Below are positions 7,520 to 13,762 of a stretch of DNA of 64,000 bases, in pieces. The notes under the pieces were generated by a model. It ran no database searches and was not told the DNA's origin. It was given only the letters and a program-made list of their open reading frames with translations. Both the position numbers and the translations under genes were made by a program. This DNA comes from a virus. Each line of letters opens with the position of its first letter. The first letter of the stretch is position 1. The DNA is taken from positions 62,001-126,000 of the IMG/VR virus record IMGVR_UViG_3300010430_000007; one strand, written 5' to 3'.

Positions 7520-7936
7520 ATGGCTAAGAAAATTCAAATTATTGCTGAGCATATTGAAAGAACGACAACCCCAAAGATTTACGAGTTTGATTCAAACGGA
7601 TACTATTTTATAGTCGCTGACAAAGCAGAAGATTATGGTGATGGTAAAATAAAAGCAATCGTAGGTAAAGACTTTCTGATTATTGAAAAGTTTGATGTGC
7701 TGAGCCGTGAAGAGACTACAGTCAGTGAAATGGATTTAAAATTAGAACAGGCAAATATCAACATCGATTTATTGGTTGGTAGATTAGTAGATGAAGAGAA
7801 GAACCGTCACAGTGGTATCTGTATGATTATGAAGCAGGGAATTGACTGTGTTGGTAATGGTGATTGTGTAAGTTGTCGTGAAAAGTATTGGGACGACTAC
7901 AAGGAAGAAATGAAGAGAAATTATAGGGTTGAATAA
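7520..7936 (+). CDS. Hypothetical protein with Cys-rich C-terminus (138 aa)
   Basis: GAGGAGG precedes the ATG (MAKKIQIIAEHIERTTTPKI). The N-terminal half is a small beta domain. The C-terminal part contains CMIMKQGIDCVGNGDCVSCR, four cysteines in a zinc-binding-type arrangement. It is first in the transcript from the perfect promoter at 7450 and is coupled to the 55-aa gene that follows. Function is unknown. Confidence 0.65.
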   Translation: MAKKIQIIAEHIERTTTPKIYEFDSNGYYFIVADKAEDYGDGKIKAIVGKDFLIIEKFDVLSREETTVSEMDLKLEQANINIDLLVGRLVDEEKNRHSGICMIMKQGIDCVGNGDCVSCREKYWDDYKEEMKRNYRVE

Positions 7937-7948
7937 GGAGGATTTGAG

Positions 7949-8116
7949 ATGGAAAAGTACAACAAAGAAAGTGTAGTAACAAACTACTACACGGCACAAA
8001 ATGCTATAATGAATATAGGAATTATGGAAGACATTCCAGAGGAGCTACATGGTCTTTGTATTAATGCTTCTGTGGCTATCAGCAAGATTGTAGACTACAT
8101 CAATAAAGATGAATAG
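7949..8116 (+). CDS. Small hypothetical protein (55 aa)
   Basis: AAGGAGG seven bases before the ATG at 7949 supports this short gene, which reads MEKYNKESVVTNYYTAQNAI and ends IVDYINKDE. It is short, helical and acidic, and lies between the 7520 gene and a strong terminator, so it ends the transcript. No family is recognised. Confidence 0.65.
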   Translation: MEKYNKESVVTNYYTAQNAIMNIGIMEDIPEELHGLCINASVAISKIVDYINKDE

Positions 8117-8138
8117 ACCACTAGAAATAGTGGTTTTC
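8117..8138 (+). terminator. Rho-independent terminator
   Basis: ACCACTA-GAAA-TAGTGGT is a perfect 7-bp stem with a stable tetraloop, followed by TTTCTT. Confidence 0.8.
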
Positions 8139-8147
8139 TTCTACCGC

Positions 8148-8191
8148 AAACATAGACACATTTACATATGATGAAATAAAGATTTCATTCA
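8148..8191 (+). repeat. About 45-bp terminator-associated repeat, copy 3
   Basis: AAACATAGACACATTTACAT, then ATGAAATAAAGATTTCATTC. It begins about 10 bases beyond the terminator at 8117-8138 and is the best match to the inverted copy at 2469-2513. Confidence 0.55.
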
Positions 8192-8220
8192 ATTAATTTG
8201 AATTAATTTGCGTTTATGGG

Positions 8221-8248
8221 TTGACACGGTATGTCAGTGTGATATAAT
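8221..8248 (+). promoter_or_regulatory. Rightward sigma-70-type promoter
   Basis: TTGACA (8221-8226), 16-base spacer, TATAAT (8243-8248), upstream of the 8280-8860 gene pair. Confidence 0.8.
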
Positions 8249-8279
8249 TGTATTATCAAATAGATGAGGAGTGAGTTAA

Positions 8280-8495
8280 ATGAATAATGAAACTAAAGAT
8301 ATATTAAACAACATGACACCATCGGAACAACTAGAATGGTTAAAGAATAATCAAAAAAAGTTTAGAGTAACATATTTACCACAAGATGGAAGTTTAGGAA
8401 AGAAGACTAAAACAGTGAAGAGTATCAATGCAACAATGGCACCAATGAGAGTTGGAGATTTACATACTGTGATTAGTGTAGAAGAAGTTAAATAA
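8280..8495 (+). CDS. Hypothetical protein (71 aa)
   Basis: GAGGAGTGAG precedes the ATG. The protein, MNNETKDILNNMTPSEQLEW onward, has a helical start and a basic strand-rich second half (KTKTVKSINATMAPMRVGDL). It shares its promoter with the 8513 gene. Function is unknown. Confidence 0.65.
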   Translation: MNNETKDILNNMTPSEQLEWLKNNQKKFRVTYLPQDGSLGKKTKTVKSINATMAPMRVGDLHTVISVEEVK

Positions 8496-8512
8496 TAAAA
8501 GGAGTGAGATAA

Positions 8513-8860
8513 ATGAGTAAGAATCTAGTAACTACATATACGATTACAAAGGATGATAGATTGTATTTTGTTGAAGTGATAATGACATCCCATGCACAGA
8601 AAAGACATTCAGAACGTAAAATTAAGCTAAATGGATATGGTATAGCAGGTAATATTATGGCTATGGGTACGAAGATATTGAGCCGAGTTAATCATGATGT
8701 ATGTATCATTGACCCAGTGAATGAAGTGACAATTATAGTGGCGATTGATAGAGAAGGGAAGAGCAATACTTTGACAGCTTCAGTGGTAACTGTGATTGAT
8801 AAGAGTGATGTGTTTGTGAAGAAACATACTGATGTTGTGAAAATTGATGAATTATTTTAG
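8513..8860 (+). CDS. Small alpha/beta protein with HA-x3-HSER motif (115 aa)
   Basis: AAGGAGTGAG lies before the ATG. The segment VEVIMTSHAQKRHSERKIKL has the Ser-His-Ala followed by a second basic helix seen in small phage and toxin-like proteins of the BrnT/DUF4258 type, where the histidines and arginine form a putative RNase-type surface. A beta-rich half follows (VCIIDPVNEVTIIVAIDREG). Assignment to that group is tentative. No antitoxin-like partner is obvious in the neighbouring genes. Confidence 0.55.
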   Translation: MSKNLVTTYTITKDDRLYFVEVIMTSHAQKRHSERKIKLNGYGIAGNIMAMGTKILSRVNHDVCIIDPVNEVTIIVAIDREGKSNTLTASVVTVIDKSDVFVKKHTDVVKIDELF

Positions 8861-8869
8861 TGAATAGGC

Positions 8870-8898
8870 TTGACAGATGATAGGATAGTTGATATAAT
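8870..8898 (+). promoter_or_regulatory. Perfect-consensus rightward promoter
   Basis: TTGACA (8870-8875), 17-base spacer, TATAAT (8893-8898). An apparent open frame starts at the TTG of the -35 element; the promoter shows that the real gene starts downstream at 8951. Confidence 0.8.
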
Positions 8899-8950
8899 TA
8901 AGACAGTTAAAGAGTTATTGAAGGTTGAGAATATTGGAGGTATGGAGATT

Positions 8951-9463
8951 ATGGAATTAAAAAGATATTGTTATGAAAATTTAGTTGAGTATTGTGAAGA
9001 AAGTTTAAACATGGACGAGTTGCAAGCTGATGAGTTTGTAAATGATTTATTTGAAGATTTATCAAAAGATGATAATTGTTGTTATTGTGACCAGACAGAA
9101 AGTTTAGTAGTGTTTGGATTGCCAAAATGTGGATTTGAAAAATATGCACAAATCATTGGATATATGAGAATAAACCAAAAATCACAAGACAAAGTGTTTG
9201 AACAAATGTATATGAATGGCTACGATTTGTATCATTTTGGAAGTATTGAAGTTGATTTGATGTGTCTAGAAGGTCAATTCGGTGAAGGTTCTAAGGATTA
9301 TGATTTTATTGTCTCTGAATTGGAAGAATACTTTAAAACAAACAAGTGTTTAAGTGGATTCAATGTTGATAAAAAAATTGCTGTAAGGATTGCAAAAGAG
9401 AAGGTCGAGGAAATCAAGAAAGATATTATTGAGTTGGAGAAATATATTTCAATGATAGAATAG
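8951..9463 (+). CDS. Hypothetical Cys-rich acidic protein (170 aa)
   Basis: The start at MELKRYCYENLVEYCEESLN is chosen because GGAGG lies ten bases upstream; the ATG at 8942 is too close to that site. The segment NCCYCDQTESLVVFGLPKCG contains four cysteines. The C-terminus is a long charged helix. It is a single-gene unit between the promoter at 8870 and the terminator at 9485. No family is recognised. Confidence 0.6.
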   Translation: MELKRYCYENLVEYCEESLNMDELQADEFVNDLFEDLSKDDNCCYCDQTESLVVFGLPKCGFEKYAQIIGYMRINQKSQDKVFEQMYMNGYDLYHFGSIEVDLMCLEGQFGEGSKDYDFIVSELEEYFKTNKCLSGFNVDKKIAVRIAKEKVEEIKKDIIELEKYISMIE

Positions 9464-9484
9464 AAAGTAAATAGATAATAAATC

Positions 9485-9514
9485 AACCTAGGACTCTACA
9501 TCCTAGGTTTTTGT
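9485..9514 (+). terminator. Strong Rho-independent terminator
   Basis: AACCTAGGA-N7-TCCTAGGTT, a perfect 9-bp stem, followed by TTTGTTTT. Confidence 0.85.
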
Positions 9515-9561
9515 TTTGGTTGGTTATAAGTTTTCTAAATATGGGTATAAAATTTTTCTAT

Positions 9562-9590
9562 TTGACTATTTGAGTTATGTATGATAGTAT
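9562..9590 (+). promoter_or_regulatory. Rightward promoter
   Basis: TTGACT (9562-9567), 17-base spacer, TAGTAT (9585-9590), preceding the replication-type gene at 9632. Confidence 0.6.
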
Positions 9591-9631
9591 TAGTATGATG
9601 GAATAGGTAGATGAGAAAGTGAGGTAAATTA

Positions 9632-10570
9632 TTGAGTGATGACAAGAAAGGAATGAGTCTTGTAGACCTTGAAACAGGGTTGATATTTGAGGACGTGAAG
9701 CATGTTGTAACATATAAGCAAGATGATTTTATACAACACCAGAGGCGAATGAGTGAGGACAACAAGAGTTTTGTAGATGAATATGGAAATTTTATATTTA
9801 AGGTTGATTCAAAGAAATCAAATAAACTAGATGAAAAGGTGAGTGATTCAGACATAGCAAAACTTATATATTGTGCAACGTATCTAGACTATGATAACAT
9901 CTTACATCATGACGATGGTAAACCAGTGAGTAAGTCAGATTTAAAAGATTTGATAGGTGTTAGTGAAAGGATATTCTATAAGTGGTATAATATTATGATT
10001 AAATCTAAGGTGTTGATAGAAAAAGATAATAAGCTAAGTATGAATAAAAACTACTGTATTAAAGGTAAATTATCAAAGAATAAAGAGTATAACAGAATAT
10101 TTATAAATGCTATCAGATATGTATATACTGAGAACAGAGGTAAAAGTTTGAAGTCATTAGGTGGTATTATGAGGATGCTCCCACACGTTAACTACAAGCA
10201 TAACGTATTATGTTGGAATCCAAACGAGGAAGACGAGGAGAAAGTTAAACCAATTGAAGTCGGTGAGTTAATGAAAGCGTTAGGATATTACAACAACAGA
10301 GATTCGAAAAAGTTTATCAATATGATGAGTAAGTTTAGAATTAATGACGGTCAGCCAGTTATGCTATTCTTTAATGACAATGCATATCTCACTGAAAACT
10401 ATGTGATATTCAATCCGTTATTGACTTATAGTGGGAAAAATGAAGACCTACCAGAGATTTATAAGATGTTTGTATTACTAGCAAACAAGCAAAAATCAAA
10501 AAATAAGGGTCAAAATCAACTCAATCAAAGTGATACCAAGGGTTTGAGTGTGCCGAAAAAAGTGAAGTAA
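9632..10570 (+). CDS. Winged-helix protein, probable replication initiator or regulator (312 aa)
   Basis: The frame starts at a TTG (9632) behind GTGAGG; the next in-frame ATG has no usable spacing. Residues 70-140 (SDSDIAKLIYCATYLDYDNI, then DLKDLIGVSERIFYKWYNIM) read as a helix-turn-helix with wing, and ENYVIFNPLLTYSGKNEDLP near residues 255-275 resembles the closing segment of winged-helix replication proteins of Firmicutes plasmids and phages. Two 18-bp direct repeats straddle its stop codon, as iterons often do, and the origin-like region lies 2.7 kb downstream. A role as initiator is inference; a transcription regulator is the alternative. Confidence 0.6.
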   Translation: MSDDKKGMSLVDLETGLIFEDVKHVVTYKQDDFIQHQRRMSEDNKSFVDEYGNFIFKVDSKKSNKLDEKVSDSDIAKLIYCATYLDYDNILHHDDGKPVSKSDLKDLIGVSERIFYKWYNIMIKSKVLIEKDNKLSMNKNYCIKGKLSKNKEYNRIFINAIRYVYTENRGKSLKSLGGIMRMLPHVNYKHNVLCWNPNEEDEEKVKPIEVGELMKALGYYNNRDSKKFINMMSKFRINDGQPVMLFFNDNAYLTENYVIFNPLLTYSGKNEDLPEIYKMFVLLANKQKSKNKGQNQLNQSDTKGLSVPKKVK

Positions 10571-10591
10571 ATCGCCGAAAAAAGTGAAGTA
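10552..10591 (+). repeat. Two 18-bp direct repeats at the end of the initiator-like gene
   Basis: GCCGAAAAAAGTGAAGTA occurs at 10552-10569 and 10574-10591, identical and 22 bp apart. The first copy encodes the last residues and part of the stop of the 9632 gene. Iteron-like binding sites or a small recent duplication are the options. Confidence 0.7.
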
Positions 10592-10774
10592 CCAAAATGG
10601 CTATAAGTATTGCAAATCCTACAAAGTTATTGAAATTTACTTATGTAATATATATACTATTGGATAGAAGAAAATTAATAGATAATATTAGATAGATTTA
10701 AATGTTTAGATTCAATAATTAAAAATACAATCAAACGGCTTCTGTGTAGGAACGGAACAGAAACGGCTTGACAA

Positions 10775-10790
10775 GTGCAACGCGTTGCAC
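10775..10790. repeat. Perfect 16-bp palindrome
   Basis: GTGCAACGCGTTGCAC is fully self-complementary and GC-rich in a very AT-rich gap. It directly follows TTGACA (10769-10774), so it may be an operator over a promoter, although no good -10 is seen 17 bases on. The rest of 10592-10833 shows no gene, only two AACGGCTT repeats. Confidence 0.5.
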
Positions 10791-10833
10791 GGGCTGATGT
10801 GGTTGAAAATTCAATAGAGAAAGGCATAAAAAT

Positions 10834-10859
10834 AACCCTAGATTTAATCGTCTAGGGTT
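10834..10859 (-). terminator. Terminator between convergent regions, leftward
   Basis: AACCCTAGA-N8-TCTAGGGTT is a perfect 9-bp stem. In the leftward direction it is followed by ATTTTTAT, so it ends transcripts of the 10866-11033 gene. Confidence 0.7.
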
Positions 10860-10865
10860 TGTTGG

Positions 10866-11033
10866 TTAATACTGTACATATTCTATTTCATTATCTTTTA
10901 GTGTCTGTATGACTTCGTTATATTCGTTTAATGATGATAAATTAATAATGTCTGTTAATTGTTCAGATGTTAATGTGATTGCGTCTAGTGAGTCCTCTGG
11001 TTCTAATACTGTTAATTTTGATAATTCATTCAT
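10866..11033 (-). CDS. Small acidic hypothetical protein (55 aa)
   Basis: The ATG at 11031-11033 follows GAGGAGAT. The protein MNELSKLTVLEPEDSLDAIT continues to a C-terminus NEIEYVQY and is strongly acidic. It has its own leftward promoter (11179-11206) under an array of 16-bp inverted repeats, and its own terminator at 10834. A tightly regulated small acidic protein here could be a regulator or inhibitor; no family is recognised. Confidence 0.6.
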   Translation of the reverse strand: MNELSKLTVLEPEDSLDAITLTSEQLTDIINLSSLNEYNEVIQTLKDNEIEYVQY

Positions 11034-11178
11034 TTTAAAAATCTCCTCTCATTGCTACTTTAGGCAACTGTTGTAGTTTTCTACTGTTATAGAATAAAAA
11101 TTGTTACGCGGTCATTTTGAGGTGCTGTTCTAGGTGTTCTGTTCAGTGAGCTGTTATAGGACTCGTGCTGTTATAGAA

Positions 11179-11206
11179 AGTATAACATATCTCACTCTGA
11201 TGTCAA
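11179..11206 (-). promoter_or_regulatory. Leftward sigma-70-type promoter
   Basis: Minus-strand TTGACA (11201-11206), 16-base spacer, TATACT (11179-11184). The operator-like array at 11218-11273 begins 12 bp upstream of the -35. Confidence 0.7.
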
Positions 11207-11217
11207 GGATATTTGAT

Positions 11218-11273
11218 ATAGATGATAATCAATATAGATAGTTGTCAATCTGAATGTATAGGTGATTATCTAT
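11218..11273. repeat. Array of three 16-bp inverted repeats
   Basis: ATAGATGATAATCAAT (11218-11233), ATAGATAGTTGTCAAT (11234-11249) and ATAGGTGATTATCTAT (11258-11273) are three copies of the ATAGAY-N4-RTCTAT family. The first two abut exactly. They sit immediately upstream of the leftward promoter at 11179-11206 and past the end of the 11308 gene. Confidence 0.65.
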
Positions 11274-11307
11274 GTAACCACCTATTGATGATTGTATATA
11301 TTTGCTA

Positions 11308-11853
11308 TTACTTATATTTTCTTTTAAGTTGTCCGACTATTCTATTTACTTTCGTTTTCCATGATTTATAATCCCCGTCTTCATTTTCGTTGTATTCTAA
11401 ATCCATTTCGTAATATTCACAACTGTCATATAACACATTGATACCTTTTGATTTAAGATAGTTACCAATCATTTCTTGAGTATCTTCATCTTCAACACTC
11501 AATGTTAAAACTGCTGTAGCGTATGGTGATAATGTCTCCCATAGTTCTTCTTCATTCCATTCTAATTCTGGTTCAATATGCTCAAGTTCAAAAGTGATTG
11601 ATTGAGATTTCTCAATTTGTTTTTCTTCTTTAACTTCTTCAACCTTTTCAATTACTGCAACCTCTGCTGTGTCAGCTGTACATTCAAACATATCTAAATC
11701 GTTATTGTTTAAGTGTTCATATCCTTCTGTAGAAATCCATACTTTATTAAATTCATCTGATAGGTCGTAGATGATACCAGTAACTTTTCTTGAGTTGTTG
11801 TAAACTGCTGTAACCTCTTGTCCTATTGAAAACTTATCGTAAATATTTGTCAT
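11308..11853 (-). CDS. Hypothetical acidic protein (181 aa)
   Basis: AAGGAGG precedes the ATG at 11851-11853. The N-terminal 55 residues (MTNIYDKFSIGQEVTAVYNN onward) look like a small beta-barrel. A Glu/Lys-rich linker follows (EKVEEVKEEKQIEK), then an acidic C-terminal alpha/beta half. It has its own promoter at 11900-11929. No family is recognised. Confidence 0.65.
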   Translation of the reverse strand: MTNIYDKFSIGQEVTAVYNNSRKVTGIIYDLSDEFNKVWISTEGYEHLNNNDLDMFECTADTAEVAVIEKVEEVKEEKQIEKSQSITFELEHIEPELEWNEEELWETLSPYATAVLTLSVEDEDTQEMIGNYLKSKGINVLYDSCEYYEMDLEYNENEDGDYKSWKTKVNRIVGQLKRKYK

Positions 11854-11899
11854 TTGAATGACCTCCTTGTATTTGTGTTTCTCTCTTAACTCTTAACTA

Positions 11900-11929
11900 A
11901 TTATAACATATAAAAGAGGTTTGTGCCAA
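11900..11929 (-). promoter_or_regulatory. Leftward promoter
   Basis: Minus-strand TTGGCA (11924-11929), 18-base spacer, TATAAT (11900-11905). Confidence 0.65.
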
Positions 11930-12013
11930 AAAACTTTTAAAAATAATAAAAAACTTTTTAAAAAAATATCTAATTATTTTCAAAAAAATCAACTATTTTA
12001 TATGAAAGTGTGG

Positions 12014-12019
12014 TATAAT
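12014..12019 (+). promoter_or_regulatory. Extended -10 rightward promoter
   Basis: TATAAT preceded by GTGTGG, with no good -35. It faces the metallopeptidase gene and is divergent from 11900-11929. Confidence 0.5.
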
Positions 12020-12051
12020 AAGTTAACGAATTAATTAAGGGAGATTTAAAA

Positions 12052-12486
12052 ATGGATTATAAAAATTACTTTAAAAATAAGAAGAGTCAAAGAGAAGACA
12101 AAATAGTGGAAACGGTAGAAGAGTTTAACTTTGAACCAATGAATAGAGCTATTGAAGCTGTAAGAAATATACTTTCAGAGTATGAACTATGTGACTACGT
12201 TTTAAACGAAGATATTAGAGAAGAAGCGAACGGTCAATATATTACACATTCTAAGACAATTGAAGTTAAGTCTACCACTACATACAGAGACTGTTTGCAT
12301 GAAATAGGACATCATATACACCATGTATATTTTAGAAATGAAGCTTTAAGAATACCAAGAACAACTGACTATAGCAGAACAAACCACAAAGAAGCTTTTG
12401 CTGAAGCATTTAAATTTTATGTATTAGGTATTGAATCAATGGCGTCACACAATAGAATGAGTAAATTGATGGAATCTATTAAATAG
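12052..12486 (+). CDS. HExxH zinc metallopeptidase, minigluzincin type (144 aa)
   Basis: AAGGGAG precedes the ATG. HEIGH at residues 83-87 gives two zinc-binding histidines and the catalytic glutamate. E118 in KEAFAEAF, 31 residues on, is placed as a gluzincin third ligand. The N-terminal 60 residues are charged and helical. ImmA/IrrE-type peptidases of mobile elements use such a site to cut their own repressor; here that role is inferred from size and from position beside the regulatory and origin region. The protein lacks a signal peptide, so it should act in the cytoplasm. Confidence 0.75.
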   Translation: MDYKNYFKNKKSQREDKIVETVEEFNFEPMNRAIEAVRNILSEYELCDYVLNEDIREEANGQYITHSKTIEVKSTTTYRDCLHEIGHHIHHVYFRNEALRIPRTTDYSRTNHKEAFAEAFKFYVLGIESMASHNRMSKLMESIK

Positions 12487-12497
12487 AATTAATGATT

Positions 12498-12525
12498 GAG
12501 GCTCTTGTGAGTCTCTTTTATTTTT
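12498..12525 (+). terminator. Rho-independent terminator
   Basis: GAGGCTC-TTGT-GAGTCTC (one G-T pair) followed by TTTTATTTTT. It closes the metallopeptidase unit and marks the left border of the 2-kb non-coding region. Confidence 0.8.
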
Positions 12526-12563
12526 AGAGAACATATAGACAAATAGAGATATGTGAGTATATC

Positions 12564-12600
12564 GTTCAAACGCCACTAGGGCTTATAGACTGTCGTCTAT
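12564..12600. repeat. Degenerate 27-mer copy 1 joined to a 16-bp inverted repeat
   Basis: A 27-mer at 12564-12590 (TTCAA, CGCCA, GGCTT and TAGA conserved) matches 13137-13163 at 20 of 27 positions. Its end runs into ATAGACTGTCGTCTAT (12585-12600), a perfect 6-bp inverted repeat of the dispersed family. Confidence 0.45.
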
Positions 12601-12733
12601 ATTTGTATTGGTGAATATATTTATGAATAGATGTGAATGAATATGATGTAGATTGATGAGGTTAGATATAAGAGGAGATAAATATATATGGTAGTCTATG
12701 TATGGTATATAGATAAGTATTGATGTGTAGTGT

Positions 12734-12749
12734 ATAGAAGGCTGTCTAT
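12734..12749. repeat. 16-bp inverted repeat, dispersed operator-like family
   Basis: ATAGAAGGCTGTCTAT, another member of the ATAGAY-N4-RTCTAT family inside the C-poor part of the non-coding region. Confidence 0.45.
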
Positions 12750-13122
12750 AGTTATATATGTATGTGTATGAATGTGAGTCAGATAGATATCAGTGAATAT
12801 AGATAAGAGTATATATTGGTAAGGGTAAATATAGGTGAATGTATATATGTATATATCTATGAGAGTCTATGTTGAACATATAGACAAGAATAGATATTTG
12901 AATATTAGTATGTGTGAATGTGTATAGATATTGATACAATTATATATGTGCGTGTGTAGATATGTATGATGGTAAATATATAAAGATGTGAATGTTTGGA
13001 TATTATAATATAGATAGGATTGAATATAGATATGTTTAGATATAGATGATATATAATATGTAATGAGCACAATGTGAAATGATTATAAATAGATATATAG
13101 GTGAGTGTTGATATTAGTATAC

Positions 13123-13163
13123 ATAGATAGCTATCCATTCAATCGCCATTCAGGCTTTTAGAT
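13123..13163. repeat. 16-bp inverted repeat joined to degenerate 27-mer copy 2
   Basis: ATAGATAGCTATCCAT (13123-13138) runs into the second 27-mer copy (13137-13163). The order is reversed relative to 12564-12600. The pair brackets the repeat-rich segment left of the DnaA boxes. Confidence 0.45.
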
Positions 13164-13263
13164 ATTTATATATTATGATATGTATATGTGAGTATTGTTA
13201 ACTGTTCAGTGTGATTGGGTTAACATATGGATAGATAGATAATAATAGATGTGATAAGTAGGC

Positions 13264-13362
13264 TGTGGATAATGTGGATAGAATTGTGGATAAGTATATA
13301 GGTTGTGGATATGTTAATATGTGGATAAGTGTGTGGATAACATGTTAGTAATATGTGGATAA
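13264..13362 (-). promoter_or_regulatory. DnaA-box cluster (probable replication origin)
   Basis: Five perfect TGTGGATAA boxes (complement of TTATCCACA) start at 13264, 13285, 13320, 13332 and 13354, plus one-mismatch boxes TGTGGATAG at 13273 and TGTGGATAT at 13304: seven in 99 bp, all in one orientation. This is the exact consensus of bacterial DnaA. Such density is expected of an oriC or DnaA-dependent plasmid origin and not of chance. Host DnaA is presumably recruited, since no dnaA gene is seen in the window. Confidence 0.8.
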
Positions 13363-13421
13363 TAAAATAGGTGATAATGAATACATCTGAATGAAAATTC
13401 TTGTTACCAATTCGATATGCA

Positions 13422-13441
13422 AATGTTTCACGTGAAACATT
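13422..13441. promoter_or_regulatory. parS-like centromere site
   Basis: AATGTTTCACGTGAAACATT is a perfect 20-bp palindrome whose 16-bp core TGTTTCACGTGAAACA (13424-13439) fits the chromosomal ParB (Spo0J) site of Bacillota, TGTTNCACGTGAAACA. It lies 60 bp from the last DnaA box, mirroring the origin-proximal location of parS in chromosomes. No ParA or ParB gene is in the window, so host ParB is the likely ligand. Confidence 0.8.
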
Positions 13442-13520
13442 AATCAGTATCAATATGAGACTAATATATCAATTAATTCAAATATATCTATATATCACAC
13501 AAAATGTCACACAATCCACC

Positions 13521-13570
13521 AGATTCTCACAGATTCTAGTAGATATTAGCAGATAATAATAGAATGGATT
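13521..13570. repeat. Five tandem 10-bp units in helical phase
   Basis: AGATTCTCAC, AGATTCTAGT, AGATATTAGC, AGATAATAAT and AGAATGGATT follow without gaps at 13521, 13531, 13541, 13551 and 13561. Each begins with AGA, so the motif recurs once per helical turn, 80 bp beyond the parS-like site. Confidence 0.55.
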
Positions 13571-13746
13571 ATGCAGTGAATATAGTTGTATGTATTGGTA
13601 TAGCTTGATTGTAGGCTATTATAGTGTGATTGTATGTACTGTGTATAATATAGTATTATCTACAGTAGTATTATGGTACAAATAGTGGGTAAATGGCTGA
13701 GAGTGAGTGACAGCAATGGTTAGAAGGGTAGGGGTACTTTTCAAAT

Positions 13747-13762
13747 ATAGATAGTTGTCTAT
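13747..13762. repeat. 16-bp inverted repeat at the strand-composition switch
   Basis: ATAGATAGTTGTCTAT, a good member of the dispersed family, sits where the plus strand changes from G-rich to C-rich. Confidence 0.5.

Noticed and set aside
8870-8950. N-terminal extension of the 8951 gene beginning at a TTG.
   Set aside because: The stretch is a perfect TTGACA-N17-TATAAT promoter, and a ribosome site lies just before 8951.
12867-13138. Two overlapping leftward frames rich in Ile, Tyr and His.
   Set aside because: They arise from the C-poor strand bias (few stops on the complementary strand) and lack starts with ribosome sites.
13220-13453. Leftward open frame across the parS-like site.
   Set aside because: No ribosome site, low-complexity translation, and its N-terminal NVSRETF is merely the palindrome translated.
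13521-13570. CRISPR-like array.
   Set aside because: Units are 10 bp with no spacers. No CRISPR array or cas gene was seen anywhere in the window.
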